64,000 nt of DNA from CAWFPR01 sp963817635 (GTDB lineage: Bacteria; Acidobacteriota; Vicinamibacteria; Vicinamibacterales; 2-12-FULL-66-21), in contig CAWFPR010000006.1 of NCBI GenBank assembly GCA_963817635.1, positions 1 to 64,000 of the forward strand, written 5' to 3'. Below are positions 36,714 to 49,794 of the stretch, piece by piece (the first letter of the stretch is position 1; each line of letters begins with the position of its first letter). The position numbers were made by a program, and so were the translations under genes. Below the pieces are notes generated by a model that saw only the letters and a program-made list of their open reading frames with translations, did not search any database and was not told where the DNA came from.

Positions 36714-38072
36714 ATGAGCGCAAGGGGCATCGTCGAGGCCCTCGAGCGCGAGGCTCACCTCGTCGTCCCACTCCTCCTGGCCACCTTGTTTGTGGCCCTG
36801 CCGGCGTCTGCGCAGTCTCCCCTTCCGCTTTCTGAGGCGATTGCGCGCGCCAGGGCCCACAACCCCGACGTCGGACCGGCGGCGGCAGTCGAGCGGGAAG
36901 CGGCCGAACGCGTCACGCAGGCTCGCGGCGGCTACTTCCCGAAGGTGGACGTCGCGGAGTCCTGGCAGCGCGGCAACCAGCCGGTCTTCGTATTCAGTTC
37001 GCTGCTGGCGCAGCGGCAGTTCACCGCGGCCGACTTCGCTCTCGATGCGCTCAATCACCCGGCCGCCATCGACAACTTCCGCTCGGCGTTCTCGGTCGAG
37101 CAGCCGCTGTTCGATCGCACAACCTCGGCGAATGTCCGGGCCGCGTCGATCGAGCGGGACATGGCGGCCACCGGCAGGCAGCTCGTCGACCACGACCTGA
37201 CGTCGGCGGTGACCGACGCGTTTGGCCGCGTGCTCGATCGCGGCGGCCACGGCTCGCTCGGCGGCGGCCGCCGTCGAGACCGCCCGCGCCGACCGCGAGC
37301 TGGCCGGCAACCGCCGCGACGCCGGCCGGGTGACCGACGCGGACGTTCTGCAGCTGGACGTCTATCTGGCGCGCGCGCTCGAACGGCAGATGCAGGCGAC
37401 GTCGGACGAACGCATCGCCCGCGCGCGGCTGAATCAGTTGATGGGCGAGCCCTTGAGCACGATGTTCTCGCTCGATCTCACGCCACCGGCGATCGCCGTC
37501 GACATCACGCAATCCCGCAGGCCTCGAAGAGGAGGCCTTGAAGAACCGGCCCGAAGTCGCGCTCGCCAGGCAGCAGGAACAGCTGGCGGCCGCCGCGGTG
37601 CAGGCGGCGCGGGCGGCGTTTCTGCCGCAGGTGGCCGCGCAGGGCGGCTGGGAATTGAACGGCGGCGCCTGGAACTCGCGGTCGTCGAGCTGGGTGGTCG
37701 GCGCGGTCGCCCGCATCAACCTGTTCCATGGTCTTGCCGACAAGGCGCGGCTCGCCGAAGCGCGCGAGCAGGCGACGCGACGAGCGCTCGAAAGGGGCAA
37801 GGCCGAGACCATGGCGCGGCTCGACGTGCAGATCGCGGTCGCCCGGCTCGAGGCCGCGCGGGCGAGCGAAGCGGTCGGCCGGGCCGCCGCCGATCAGGCG
37901 CGCGAGAGCCGGCGCATCATCCGGGACCGCTATGAGAGCGGCCTGACTGACGCGGCCCTGCTGCTGCGCTCGGCCGACGCCGTGCGAGCAGGCCGAGACC
38001 CAACAAATCGCCGCGCGGGTGAGCGTGCTCACCGCAACGGCGGCCCTGCAACGAGCGATAGGAAGGCCATGA
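36714..38072 (+). pseudogene. TolC-family outer-membrane efflux protein, three frameshifts
   Basis: About 450 residues. A signal peptide (LLLATLFVALPASAQS) is followed by LSEAIARARAHNPD, the usual TolC start, then long coiled-coil helices in two repeats (ETARADRELAGNRRDAGRVT, DVLQLDVYLARALERQMQA; ARQQEQLAAAAVQAARAAFL). The frame changes near 37240, 37530 and 37985, and the last frame ends LQRAIGRP at 38072. It would form the outer-membrane duct of the pump encoded by the next two genes. Its stop overlaps the next ATG. No residue that would abolish function is visible apart from the shifts. Confidence 0.75.
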
Positions 38073-39240
38073 AACAGACATCGCGAGTCATCACGTCATC
38101 GTCGCGGGCGTTGCAGCAGCGCTCTCGATGAGCGCGGCGCTGGCTGGATGCTCGGCTGCCCGGGCCGCCGCCGCTCCGGCCGAGGCGGCAGAGCCCATTC
38201 GCCGTCACGATCGCCCGGGTGGCGATGGCCGACGTCGCCGACGCGTTCGAGGCGGGCGGCGTGGTCCAGGCGCGCACCACGGCCACGATCACGGCGCGCA
38301 TCCTGGCGCCGGTGCGCGAGGTCCGCGTGGCGCCGGGCGACCGCGTCCGCGCGGGCCAGGCGCTCATCGTGCTCGACGGCGACGATCTCGCCGCCGGCGC
38401 CAGCGCCGCGCGCCGGCGGCCGCTCGCCGCGGAACAGGGCGCGAGGGCGGCCGCAGCCGAGCTCCAGGCGGCGGACGCCGGCCTCGCCCTGGCGCGCGCG
38501 TCCCACGATCGCATCGCCGGCCTGCTACGCCAAGCGGTCGGCCACCGCGCAGGAACTCGACGACGCCACGGCGGCGCTGCGGAGCGCCGAGGCGCGCGTC
38601 GCCGGTGCGTCCGCCCGGGCTGCAGGCCGCGTCGGCCGTCGACAGCGCCCGCGCCGCCAGCGACGCAGGCGAGCACGACCGAGTCCTTCGCGACGATCAC
38701 CGCGCCCTTCGACGGCATGGTCACCGAGAAGATGGTCGAGCCCGGCAACATGGCGTCACCAGGCACGCCGCTGCTCCGCCTGGAAGACACGCGCGGATTC
38801 CGCCTCGAGGTCCGCGTGGACGAGTCACGCATCGGCCAGATTCGAAACGGCGACCGTGTCCCGGTCTTCCTCGGGACACGGCGCACCACGACGGTCACCG
38901 GCACGGTGGTCGGAAATCAGCCGGGCGGTGGATGCCGACGCGCGCGCGTTTCTCGTCAAGATCGCGCTGCCCGATGCCCCTGGCCTGCGGTCCGGCGAGT
39001 TCGGCCGGGCGCGATTTCGGCGGGACGCCGCGACGCGCGCTGACCGTCCCGCCGACGCGCGTCGTGCGCCGCGGGCAGCTCACCTCGGTCTTCGTGGTCG
39101 AGAACGGCGTGGCGCGCGTGCGTCTCGTGAGCGTCAGCGAGTCCGAGGTGCTGGCCGGCCTGTCGGAAGGCGAGGTCGTGATTCTCTCGCCGCCGGCCGG
39201 CGTCACCGACGGCCGCCGCGTCAGCGCAGGAGGGCCGGTG

Positions 39241-39242
<2 letters not shown>
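38069..39242 (+). pseudogene. RND efflux membrane-fusion (periplasmic adaptor) lipoprotein, frameshifted
   Basis: About 390 residues read in several frames. A lipoprotein-like signal with AALAGCSA is followed by the barrel-sandwich (lipoyl) hybrid motif ILAPVREVRVAPGDRVRAGQ then ALIVLDGDDLAA, and a coiled-coil hairpin (ELQAADAGLALARASHDRIA). The second lipoyl half is ITAPFDGMVTEKMVEPGNMA then SPGTPLLRLED, and a C-terminal barrel follows (FLVKIALPDAPGLRSGEFG, TSVFVVENGVARVRLVSVSE). Frame changes occur near 38110, 38200, 38530, 38620, 38920 and 39010. It links TolC to the RND pump. Confidence 0.7.
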
Positions 39243-42445
<3,203 letters not shown>

Positions 42446-42604
42446 CCTGTGCCTGCCAATGATCCCATTCTTGTGACTCCAGTAGCTATTCGATCGCCGA
42501 ACTCCGGCGGTCCGGGATGTGCCGTGGCCGGGGACTGCCGAGGCGGCATCGCGCGTACCGAGGCTTTGCGCCGGATTCCGCCGTGTGCTACGGTTCGTCT
42601 CCTT

Positions 42605-43976
42605 ATGACGCACGCGCACACCCCAGGGCCGGCATCCCTCGGCGAGCGGCCGCCCTGCTCGCCTGCGCGATCACGGCTGACGGAAAGGCGCTCGACAGCA
42701 ATCTGCCGGTGATCACCGTGGACGTGTGGAGCGCCGTCAATGCGGTTCCGAAGGCGAAAGTCGTCCTGCAGGGCGGCGGCCCACCGGACGAGCCGTTCTC
42801 GAAGGGCGACTTCGAGGCTCTCCGGCCTGGCAGGACGATCGAAATCCACGCCGGCTACGGCGGCACAACGGATACGATCTTCTCCGGCATCGTCGTCGCG
42901 CAGGGCATCGAGGTGACCGGCGACGGACCGCCCCGAGTCGTCGTGGACGCGTCGGGCGACACCGTCGCCGCGTCGCAGACGATGACAGCGGAGCCGGCGT
43001 TCGTGGCGAAGTACGGCGAGTCGATACTCACGTTCGAGGCTGCGCTCGACCAGCAGATGTCCCGCCATAGCGGAATCCGTGGACAGGTCACCTTCCAGGG
43101 CAGCGCGCTGGCGCGGCCCGGGTCCCTGATTGACATCGCGGGCGTTGGAGGGCCGTTCGACGGCCGCGTGCTCGTGCGCGCCGTTCATCACGACATCGGG
43201 CAGGGACAATGGAAGACCCGCGCGGAGTTCGGAACCGCGCGCCAGGCCCGTCAGAACCCGCCTCGCTGGCTTCCTCCACGGCGGCAGCTCCGGCCGTCCC
43301 GATCAAGGGCCTTCAGCGCGGCCTCGTGAAGCAGGTATCCGGCGATCCTGCCGGCGCGTCGCGCGTGCTCGTCACCCTGCCGCTCGTCGAGAACGGCGCG
43401 GCCCTGTGGGCGCGACTGGCGACGGTCTACGCGTCGGAGTCGGCGGGGTTCGTGTTCAACCCGGAGGTCGGCGACGAAGTGATCGTTGACTTCCTGGACG
43501 GCGATGCGCGGACCCCCGTCGTGCTGGGCAGCGTGTACGGCCCGGCACGGCCTCCGGCCGTGCCAGCCGATGCCGGCAACAGCACGAAGGCGATCATCAC
43601 CCGCTCCAAGCTGGAGGTGCGCTTCGACGAGAAGGACCGCGTCATCACAATCAGGACGCCGGGCCGGCAGGTCATTGCGCTGAACGACGCGTCCGGCGAG
43701 ATCCGGATCGCCGACGCGAAGCAGAACTCGGTCACGCTCGGCGCCGGCGGCATCCGGATCGACAGCACGTCGAACCTCGCGATCACGGCTGCGGGACACA
43801 TCGAGGTCAAGGCTGGCGCCAGCCTCGCGCTGCAGTCGGGAGGCGACCTCTCGTGCCAGGGGTTGCGCGTCGATCTCGAGGCCGACACCGCGTTCCGGGC
43901 GCGGGGCGGGGCAACGGCCGACCTGGCGTCGGCCGGGGTCGTGACGGTGCAGGGTGCGCTGGTGAAGATCAACTGA
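42605..43976 (+). CDS. VgrG-like spike protein, shortened, two frameshifts
   Basis: About 455 residues from ATG 42605, with frame changes near 42640 and 43250. The N-terminal part (SNLPVITVDVWSAVNAVPKA, LRPGRTIEIHAGYGGTTDTI) is the gp27-like base, and the rest of that domain is reduced. The OB-fold (LVKQVSGDPAGASRVLVTLP, ARLATVYASESAGFVFNPEV, DEVIVDFLDGDARTPVVLGS) and the C-terminal beta-helix (VTLGAGGIRIDSTSNLAITA) are present. Full-length proteins of this kind have about 590 residues, so roughly 130 are missing, mostly in the second base domain. It forms the spike of type VI or extracellular contractile injection systems, with the PAAR protein next door. Confidence 0.75.
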
Positions 43977-43980
43977 CGCC

Positions 43981-44280
43981 ATGCCTCCCGCTGCCCGATC
44001 GACAGACACGCACACGTGCCCGATGGTCACGCCGGGTGTCCCACCCGTTCCGCACGTGGGCGGTCCGATTGCCGGACCAGGGGCATCGACGGTGCTGGTC
44101 GGCGGCCTGCCGGCGGCGCGCGTCTCCGACATGGCCGTCTGCGCGGGGCCGCCCGACGTCATCGTGAACGGCTCGCCAACGGTCCTGATCGAGGGACTGC
44201 CGGCGGCACGGGTAGGCGATCCCACCGCCCACGGCGGGACGATCGCATCCGGGTGTGCCTCGGTGCTGCTCGACGGCTGA
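43981..44280 (+). CDS. PAAR-domain spike-tip protein
   Basis: 99 residues, a complete PAAR domain: STDTHTCPMVTPGVPPVPHV near the start, ASTVLVGGLPAARVSDMAVC, PTVLIEGLPAARVGDPTAHG and a final GCASVLLDG. The His and Cys residues are those that bind zinc at the tip of the cone. It starts four bases after the VgrG-like stop, so they are co-expressed. It sharpens the VgrG spike and can carry effectors. No effector gene follows directly. Confidence 0.9.
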   Translation: MPPAARSTDTHTCPMVTPGVPPVPHVGGPIAGPGASTVLVGGLPAARVSDMAVCAGPPDVIVNGSPTVLIEGLPAARVGDPTAHGGTIASGCASVLLDG

Positions 44281-44402
44281 ACGACCTCTGACGCGCCGAT
44301 CGAGAGGCCGCCTTTGTCTCCCGTCGCGCGTCATCGTCCAGCAGGAACCAGGCGAAGCCCTGCGAAACGCGGTCCCGCGACGCAAGCTGCGAAGGAGCCG
44401 AT

Positions 44403-44921
44403 ATGTCCATCTCGTTCACCGTCAACGGCAACCGGCGTCAGACCGACTCACCCGGCGACACGCCGCTCCTCTACGTGCTCAGGAACGACCTCGAGATTGG
44501 CAGTCCGCAGTTCGGCTGCGGCCAGTCGCAGTGCGGCGCGTGCTCGGTGCTCGTGGACGGCAAGGAGGTGCGCGCGTGCGTGCTCCCGGTCCGCAGCGTC
44601 GCCGGCAAGCAGGTGACGACCCTCGAAGGGCTGCCCGCCCGATGGGCCAGCCAGCGGAAGCTGACGGCCGCCGAGGCGCAGAAGACGCTGCACCCCGTTC
44701 AACAGGCGTGGATCGACGCGCAGGTGCCGATGTGCGGGTTCTGCCAGAGCGGCATGATGATCAAGGCCACCGAGCTGCTCGAGGCCACGCACTCACCGAC
44801 GGTCGAGCAGATCAAGGCCGCGTTCATGAGCGGCCCATCGCCGCACCTGTGCCGCTGCGGCACCTACCTGGCAATCGTGGACGCCGTCCAGCGCGCGGCC
44901 ACCGTGATGGCGAAAGGGTAA
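44403..44921 (+). CDS. [2Fe-2S] small subunit of a molybdenum hydroxylase (isoquinoline 1-oxidoreductase alpha-like)
   Basis: 172 residues. The plant-ferredoxin-type cluster is bound by GCGQSQCGACSVLVDG with a further Cys in RACVLPV. The second cluster is bound by MCGFCQSGM and HLCRCGTY in the four-helix C-terminal domain. It passes electrons from the molybdopterin subunit encoded four bases downstream, probably to a membrane cytochrome. ATG 44403 follows AAGGAGC. The substrate is not known; N-heterocycles or aldehydes are usual for the family. Confidence 0.9.
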   Translation: MSISFTVNGNRRQTDSPGDTPLLYVLRNDLEIGSPQFGCGQSQCGACSVLVDGKEVRACVLPVRSVAGKQVTTLEGLPARWASQRKLTAAEAQKTLHPVQQAWIDAQVPMCGFCQSGMMIKATELLEATHSPTVEQIKAAFMSGPSPHLCRCGTYLAIVDAVQRAATVMAKG

Positions 44922-44924
44922 GCC

Positions 44925-47264
44925 ATGCACACACAGACGCACGTTCCCGGCCCGACGCTCACGCGGCGGCAGTTCGTCAAGGCGGGCGGAGCCCTCGTCG
45001 TGGGCGTCGGCCTGATTGGGCGCGACTTCTTCGAACGGCCCGGCGCGCGCTGCCGAGGCCGCCAACTCGCTCGACGCGTCGATCTCGACCTCGTGGTTCG
45101 AGATTCACGCCGACAACACCATCCTGATGCGCACCGGCAAGGTGGACTTCGGCCAGTCCACCGTGCACACCGCGTACAGGCAGCTCGTGGCAGAGGAGCT
45201 GCGCGTGCCGTACGACGCGATCACCACCGTCGTGATGGGCGACACCGATCGGACGCCAGACGGAGGGTTTTCCGCCGGATACCTGGAATACGGTGGACAG
45301 AACCTCCGCAAGGCGGCCGCCTACACGTATCAGGCGCTGCTCGATCTCGCCGCCACCACGCTCGGCGCCGACAAGAGCCAGTTGACCGTCGAGAACGGCG
45401 TCGTCTCGGGGGGCGGCAGGCGCGTGACGTACGGCGAGCTGGTGCGCGGACAGGATCTCAGGCTGACGATTCCCGTCGAGGGCGACCTGACGTCGATCTT
45501 CGGCCTCACGGTCATCGGCGATCCGCCCCTCAAACCGACCGCCAGCTATACCGTCGTCGGCAAATCGTTTCCGAACGCCGTGACGCCCGGCAAGGTGGCG
45601 GGCACGGAAGCGTGGGTGACCAACGTGCGCCTGCCGAACATGCTGCACGGCCGCATCGTCCACCCGCAGACGCTCGGATCCACGCTGTCGCCGCGGGGGC
45701 GGTGGACAAGGCGCAGTGCCCCACCGCTCGCGTCGTCGTGAAGGGCAACCTCGTGGGGGTGGTCGCGGCCACCGAGTGGGAAGCCATCACGGCGGCGCGA
45801 AGCGTTGCCGGTTCCACGAAGTGGAGCGAGTGGAAGGGACTGCCCGGCCACGCGAAGGTGCACGCGTGGATGCGCGACAAGATGGACTGGACGAGCACAC
45901 CCGTCGCGCAGGGCGACAAGAATCGTGGTGACGCCGGGGCGGCATTCGGAGCGTCGGCGAAGTCGCTCACCGCCAGCTACGAGCTGCCGTACATGAAGCA
46001 CGCGCCGCTCGGTCCGACCATCGCCGTGGGCGACGTGCGGCCCGACGGCACCGTGTTCGTCCACACGCACAATCAGAACCCGCAGGCGCTGCGCGGCCAG
46101 ATCGCGATGATGCTGGGCGTGCCGGTCGAGAGGGTCGTGATCCGCATCTACGCGGGGCCTGGCCACTACGGGCGATCGAACGGCGGCAACGCCGGCGCCG
46201 AGGACGAAGCGGTCATCCTCTCGCGGGCCGTCGGCCAGCCCGTCCGCGTGCAGTGGATGCGGCCCGAGGATCTGCAATGGTCCACGCAGTCGCCTGCCGC
46301 GTTCTCCGACATTCGCATCGGGCTCGACGCGCGGGGCACCATGACGGCGTACGAGGCGAAGCACTACATGCCCGCGGGGCAGGACGATCGGCTGATCGGG
46401 GCGATCATCGCCGGGCTGCCCACGCCGCCGGCGCCGACGCCGAGCACCGAGCCTCTCGGCTCGACGTACAACTCGATACAGGATCCGTGGCTCTACGATC
46501 GCGTCGCCACCGTCGCTGAATCCGGGCTCGGGACGTTCCAGGTGGGCCAGCTCGAGTCGCCGCTCGGGGTCGGGCTGCGCGATCACAGCATGCGCACGCC
46601 AGGACAGTTGCAGCAGAACTACCCGCGCGAGCTCGCGATGAGCGAAGCCGCCGCGCTGGCCGGCCTGGATCCCATCGAATTCCGGTTGAAGCACACCGGG
46701 GACGCCCGGCTCGTCGGCGTGCTGACGTCCGTGCGCGAGGCGTCCGGATGGCAGACGCGGCCGTCACCAGCCGCGCGCCAGGCCACACCCGCGGCGACAC
46801 CGCTGAAAGGCCAGGGCGTGTCGGTGATGCTGCGCTCGGGCACGTACTGGGCCTGCGTGTGCCAGGTCCTCGTGGCTCCGGCCACCGGCAAGATCACCGT
46901 CGACAGGTACACGATCGCCGTGGACCCTGGCATCGTCATCAACCCGCTGCAGTTGAAGCGGCAGATCGAGGGGGGCGCGTTGATGGGCCTGAGCCACGCG
47001 CTCTACGAAGAGATGACGTTCGACGAGGGCGCAGTCACGAGCCGCGACTGGCGTACGTATCCGGTGCTGACGATGGCCGACGTGCCGGAAATCAGGGTCG
47101 TGATCCTGCCCCACCCGGAGGTCGGGATGTACGGCGGCGGCTCGGAAGCAGCCAACGCGCTCGCCGTCTCGGCTATCGCGGCGGCGTTCCACGATGCCAC
47201 GGGCAAGGTGGCGCGGCGGCTGCCGCTGACCCCGACCTATGTGCAGTCGGTTCTGAAGGCGTAG
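44925..47264 (+). pseudogene. molybdopterin-binding large subunit of a molybdenum hydroxylase (isoquinoline 1-oxidoreductase beta-like), two compensating frameshifts
   Basis: About 780 residues. A twin-arginine signal (TLTRRQFVKAGGALVVGVGL) indicates export of the folded complex. The frame changes near 45035 and returns near 45690. Molybdopterin-domain motifs include VDFGQSTVHTAYRQLVAEEL, GPTIAVGDVRPDGTVFVHTH, GPGHYGRSNGGNAGAEDEA and, near the end, GALMGLSHALYEEMTFDEG and MYGGGSEAANALAVSAIAAA, with the conserved Glu region near EAANA. Since both flanking frames are perfectly protein-like, the shifts look like sequence errors. It is paired with the subunit at 44403. Confidence 0.8.
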
Positions 47265-47363
47265 GGCTCGCACCTCCTCGTCGCGCGTGGCACCGAGCGC
47301 AGCCTGAAACGATTCGTGCGCCTGCCGCGTCGTGTACTTGTGTTGCGTTTCACCGGTGTCGGG

Positions 47364-47395
47364 GTCGGCGGAGTTGTAACGCCGCTGACGTTTTT
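47364..47395 (+). terminator. possible intrinsic terminator after the molybdenum hydroxylase genes
   Basis: GTCGGCG and CGCCGCTGAC can pair with a two-base bulge around a 9-base loop and are followed by TTTTT (47391-47395). It lies 100 bases after the stop at 47264, in the convergent gap. The stem is weak, so this is tentative. Confidence 0.3.
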
Positions 47396-47492
47396 GCCGA
47401 TCGACCCGGCCATCACTGTTTGTTCCAACCATCACTCGCCGCGGGAATCCACGCCAAACGCGCATGGCATCGTCTGTGCGTTGAGGAGTGCC

Positions 47493-48767
47493 CTACCGGC
47501 GCCCCGTACGTTCCACGATGGGGCCGCCCCCCGGCTTCAACGACGTGAAGTAATCGAGATGTTTCTGCCGCGACACGCGTTCGCTGTACCGCTCCTCCGC
47601 AATCTCGTGAGCCCGCGCCGCGATCGACCGGTACAAGGCCGGATCGTCCCAGAGCGAACAGACGGCTGTGTACCAAGGCTCGACTTCCTGCTCGCTCGGG
47701 AGCCTGGTCGTCCTGAACGTCATCCACTCGGGTATCGGCAGGACGCGGCCGCCTCCGCCGTCGCTGGCATCTCCGCCCACCACGTGCGGCAGGGATCCAC
47801 GATTGCTGACGAGCGGAGGAATAGCGTTGATCATCGCTTCGGCCGCGACCCTGCCGAACGGTTCCTCCCACACCGACGGCACGACCAGCAGCCGCGTCAA
47901 GGCGAAGTAGTCGGCGGGCGTCGGGACTGGCGGCGCGGCCATGATCTGCGGGTACCGGCTGAAATCGACGCCGGGGATGGCGTTGAGCGACCCTCCGCTG
48001 TGGCCGGATTGCACGACCAGGACAGGAATGTCCGGCCGCCTGGACCCGAGCATGTCCGCAAGGCGCGCGAAGAGCAGCAGGCCCTTGTGCGGCGAAGGAT
48101 TGACGAACGTCACAAAGGCACGCGACTCGACGCCAGCCAGCACGGCCGACCAGTCGATTGGTGGCTCGAGCGGCGTGCTGACGAGTCCCAGCTTCTTGCG
48201 GTAGACGTCGGTCAGAAACCGGCTGCACGTGAAGGCGTGGTCGACGTCCTTGAAGTACTGCGCTTCGTAGTAGCCGAAGCCCCGCACGGCGAAGGCGGTC
48301 GTGATGCCGCGCGTCCGCGCGCGCGCCATCGCCTCCAGAATCATCGGATGCCCATTGCACGCAATCACGTGCGTGGGTCCGAACTCCGCCACGAGGGCCT
48401 CGAAGATCGCCAGGTACTGGCGGGTCTCGGCGCGATCGGGTCGCGATTCGTCGTTGTGGCGCGTCAGCAGCAGCGTGACCGGCACCCCGCGGACCGCGTA
48501 CTGCACGACCGGCCGGGACGCCACGCGCTCGTGCCTGCCGGACGGCCGGGATGGCGCGGGCGGCAACGCGAGCCCCGCTACGTCGACGCCCTGTTGCGCC
48601 AGGTGCTCCTCCACACGAAAGGTCACGGCACTCTCGAACCTGGCCGTCGTGAGGACGTGACACGCATGACCGGCGTCGGCAAGCCATTCCACGATCGTCC
48701 GCAGGCTCTGAGTCACGCCCGCCGTCGGGTCGCTGATGCAGTGGTTGTTGACGAGGAGAAACCGCAC
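47493..48767 (-). CDS. family-4-type glycosyltransferase (GT-B fold)
   Basis: 424 residues. The N-terminal domain is MRFLLVNNHCISDPTAGVTQ then TIVEWLADAGHACHVLTTAR. The C-terminal sugar-nucleotide domain is FVNPSPHKGLLLFARLADML, LLVVPSVWEEPFGRVAAEAM (the E-x7-E motif of GT4) and PPLVSNRGSLPHVVGG. The enzyme would transfer a sugar from a nucleotide donor, probably to a cell-surface glycan. It stands alone, with the divergent SdrD-B gene 73 bases upstream. Confidence 0.85.
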   Translation of the reverse strand: MRFLLVNNHCISDPTAGVTQSLRTIVEWLADAGHACHVLTTARFESAVTFRVEEHLAQQGVDVAGLALPPAPSRPSGRHERVASRPVVQYAVRGVPVTLLLTRHNDESRPDRAETRQYLAIFEALVAEFGPTHVIACNGHPMILEAMARARTRGITTAFAVRGFGYYEAQYFKDVDHAFTCSRFLTDVYRKKLGLVSTPLEPPIDWSAVLAGVESRAFVTFVNPSPHKGLLLFARLADMLGSRRPDIPVLVVQSGHSGGSLNAIPGVDFSRYPQIMAAPPVPTPADYFALTRLLVVPSVWEEPFGRVAAEAMINAIPPLVSNRGSLPHVVGGDASDGGGGRVLPIPEWMTFRTTRLPSEQEVEPWYTAVCSLWDDPALYRSIAARAHEIAEERYSERVSRQKHLDYFTSLKPGGGPIVERTGRR

Positions 48768-48840
48768 ACCCGAGCGTACAAACCAGATATCAGTCCGTCA
48801 ACCGCACGACGTCCACACCACACCTAAGGAGTATCGAAGC

Positions 48841-49713
48841 ATGTCACAGGAGATCCGTCAGACTGAGCTGCGCAACAAGACCCAGCAACTGCTGAATGGA
48901 CCATTGCAGCACGTTCGAGGCGCGGCCCTCGCGGCGGCGCTCCTGCCGCTCGCGGTGCTGGCCGCCGCTCCCGCATCGGCACAGACGGTGTGTCAGCAAT
49001 CGGGCGGCGTGTGCGGCACCGTCTTCAACGACGCCAACAACAACGGGACCCAGGATGCGGACGAGACGGGCATCGAAGGCGTCAAGGTGTTCCTGTGCCA
49101 GTCGTGCGACGGCACGGACGACATCTGGGTGGAAACCGGTCCCGGTGGCACCTACTCGGTCTTCGTGCCAGGCGGTCCGACGACGATCGCCGCGCTGATC
49201 CCCACGGGAACGCAGGCGTCGCCACCCAATGTCGGCGACGACTCCTTCGACAGCGATGGCATCCCGGACGGTACCGGGTACAGCGTCGCGCACGTCGACG
49301 ACACGGGCTTTGCGACCGATTTCGGCTTCTTCACGCCGGCACAGCAGCAACCTGGCACGGGCACGCCCGGCTACTGGAAGAACCACCCGGATGCGTGGCC
49401 GGTCGGCAGCCTGACGGTTGGCGGTGTCACCTACACCAAGGCCCAGGCGATTGCCTGGCTGTCGAAGCCGGGCAAGGACAAGACCACCACGATGTTCAGC
49501 TCGCTCGTGCCGGCCATGCTCAACGTGCAGATCGGCAACGATGGCAGTTGTATCTCCACCGTGATCGCGCTGGCCAACACGTGGATGGCGACCTACGGGC
49601 CCGTGGGCGCCAACGTCGCCGCCTCGAGCGACGCGTGGGCGGCCGGTGAGCCTCTCCACATCCAGATGGACAGCTACAACAACGGCCTGCTCTGCGCGCC
49701 GCACCGCCAGTAG
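48841..49713 (+). CDS. secreted protein with an SdrD-B-like domain and a GYWKNHP domain
   Basis: 290 residues from ATG 48841 behind AAGGAG. A long signal peptide (AALAAALLPLAVLAAAPASA) is followed by an SdrD-B beta-sandwich (GTVFNDANNNGTQDADETGI, EGVKVFLC) with calcium-binding-type Asp/Asn residues. The C-terminal half contains GTGTPGYWKNHPDAWPVG and TTMFSSLVPAMLNVQIGNDG, a domain seen in secreted proteins of several phyla but of unknown role. There is no membrane anchor at the end. It is probably a surface or extracellular matrix protein. Confidence 0.75.
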   Translation: MSQEIRQTELRNKTQQLLNGPLQHVRGAALAAALLPLAVLAAAPASAQTVCQQSGGVCGTVFNDANNNGTQDADETGIEGVKVFLCQSCDGTDDIWVETGPGGTYSVFVPGGPTTIAALIPTGTQASPPNVGDDSFDSDGIPDGTGYSVAHVDDTGFATDFGFFTPAQQQPGTGTPGYWKNHPDAWPVGSLTVGGVTYTKAQAIAWLSKPGKDKTTTMFSSLVPAMLNVQIGNDGSCISTVIALANTWMATYGPVGANVAASSDAWAAGEPLHIQMDSYNNGLLCAPHRQ

Positions 49714-49720
49714 GCCGACG

Positions 49721-49755
49721 CTGCCCGGTGACCCTGCCGCGGGGTCATCGGGCAG
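49721..49755 (+). terminator. terminator hairpin after the SdrD-B gene
   Basis: CTGCCCGGTGACCC (49721-49734) pairs with GGGTCATCGGGCAG (49742-49755), 14 pairs including one G-U, around a 7-base loop, 8 bases after the stop. It has no T run, as is common in high-GC genomes. The minus-strand gene also ends nearby, so it may serve both. Confidence 0.6.
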
Positions 49756-49794
49756 CTCGCCGTATCGCGGCACGCCGGGGCGCGCATCGGGTCA

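Noticed and set aside
44925..47264. In-frame UGA selenocysteine codon in the molybdenum hydroxylase gene
   Set aside because: Its interruptions are two opposite frame changes, not an in-frame TGA in a conserved place.
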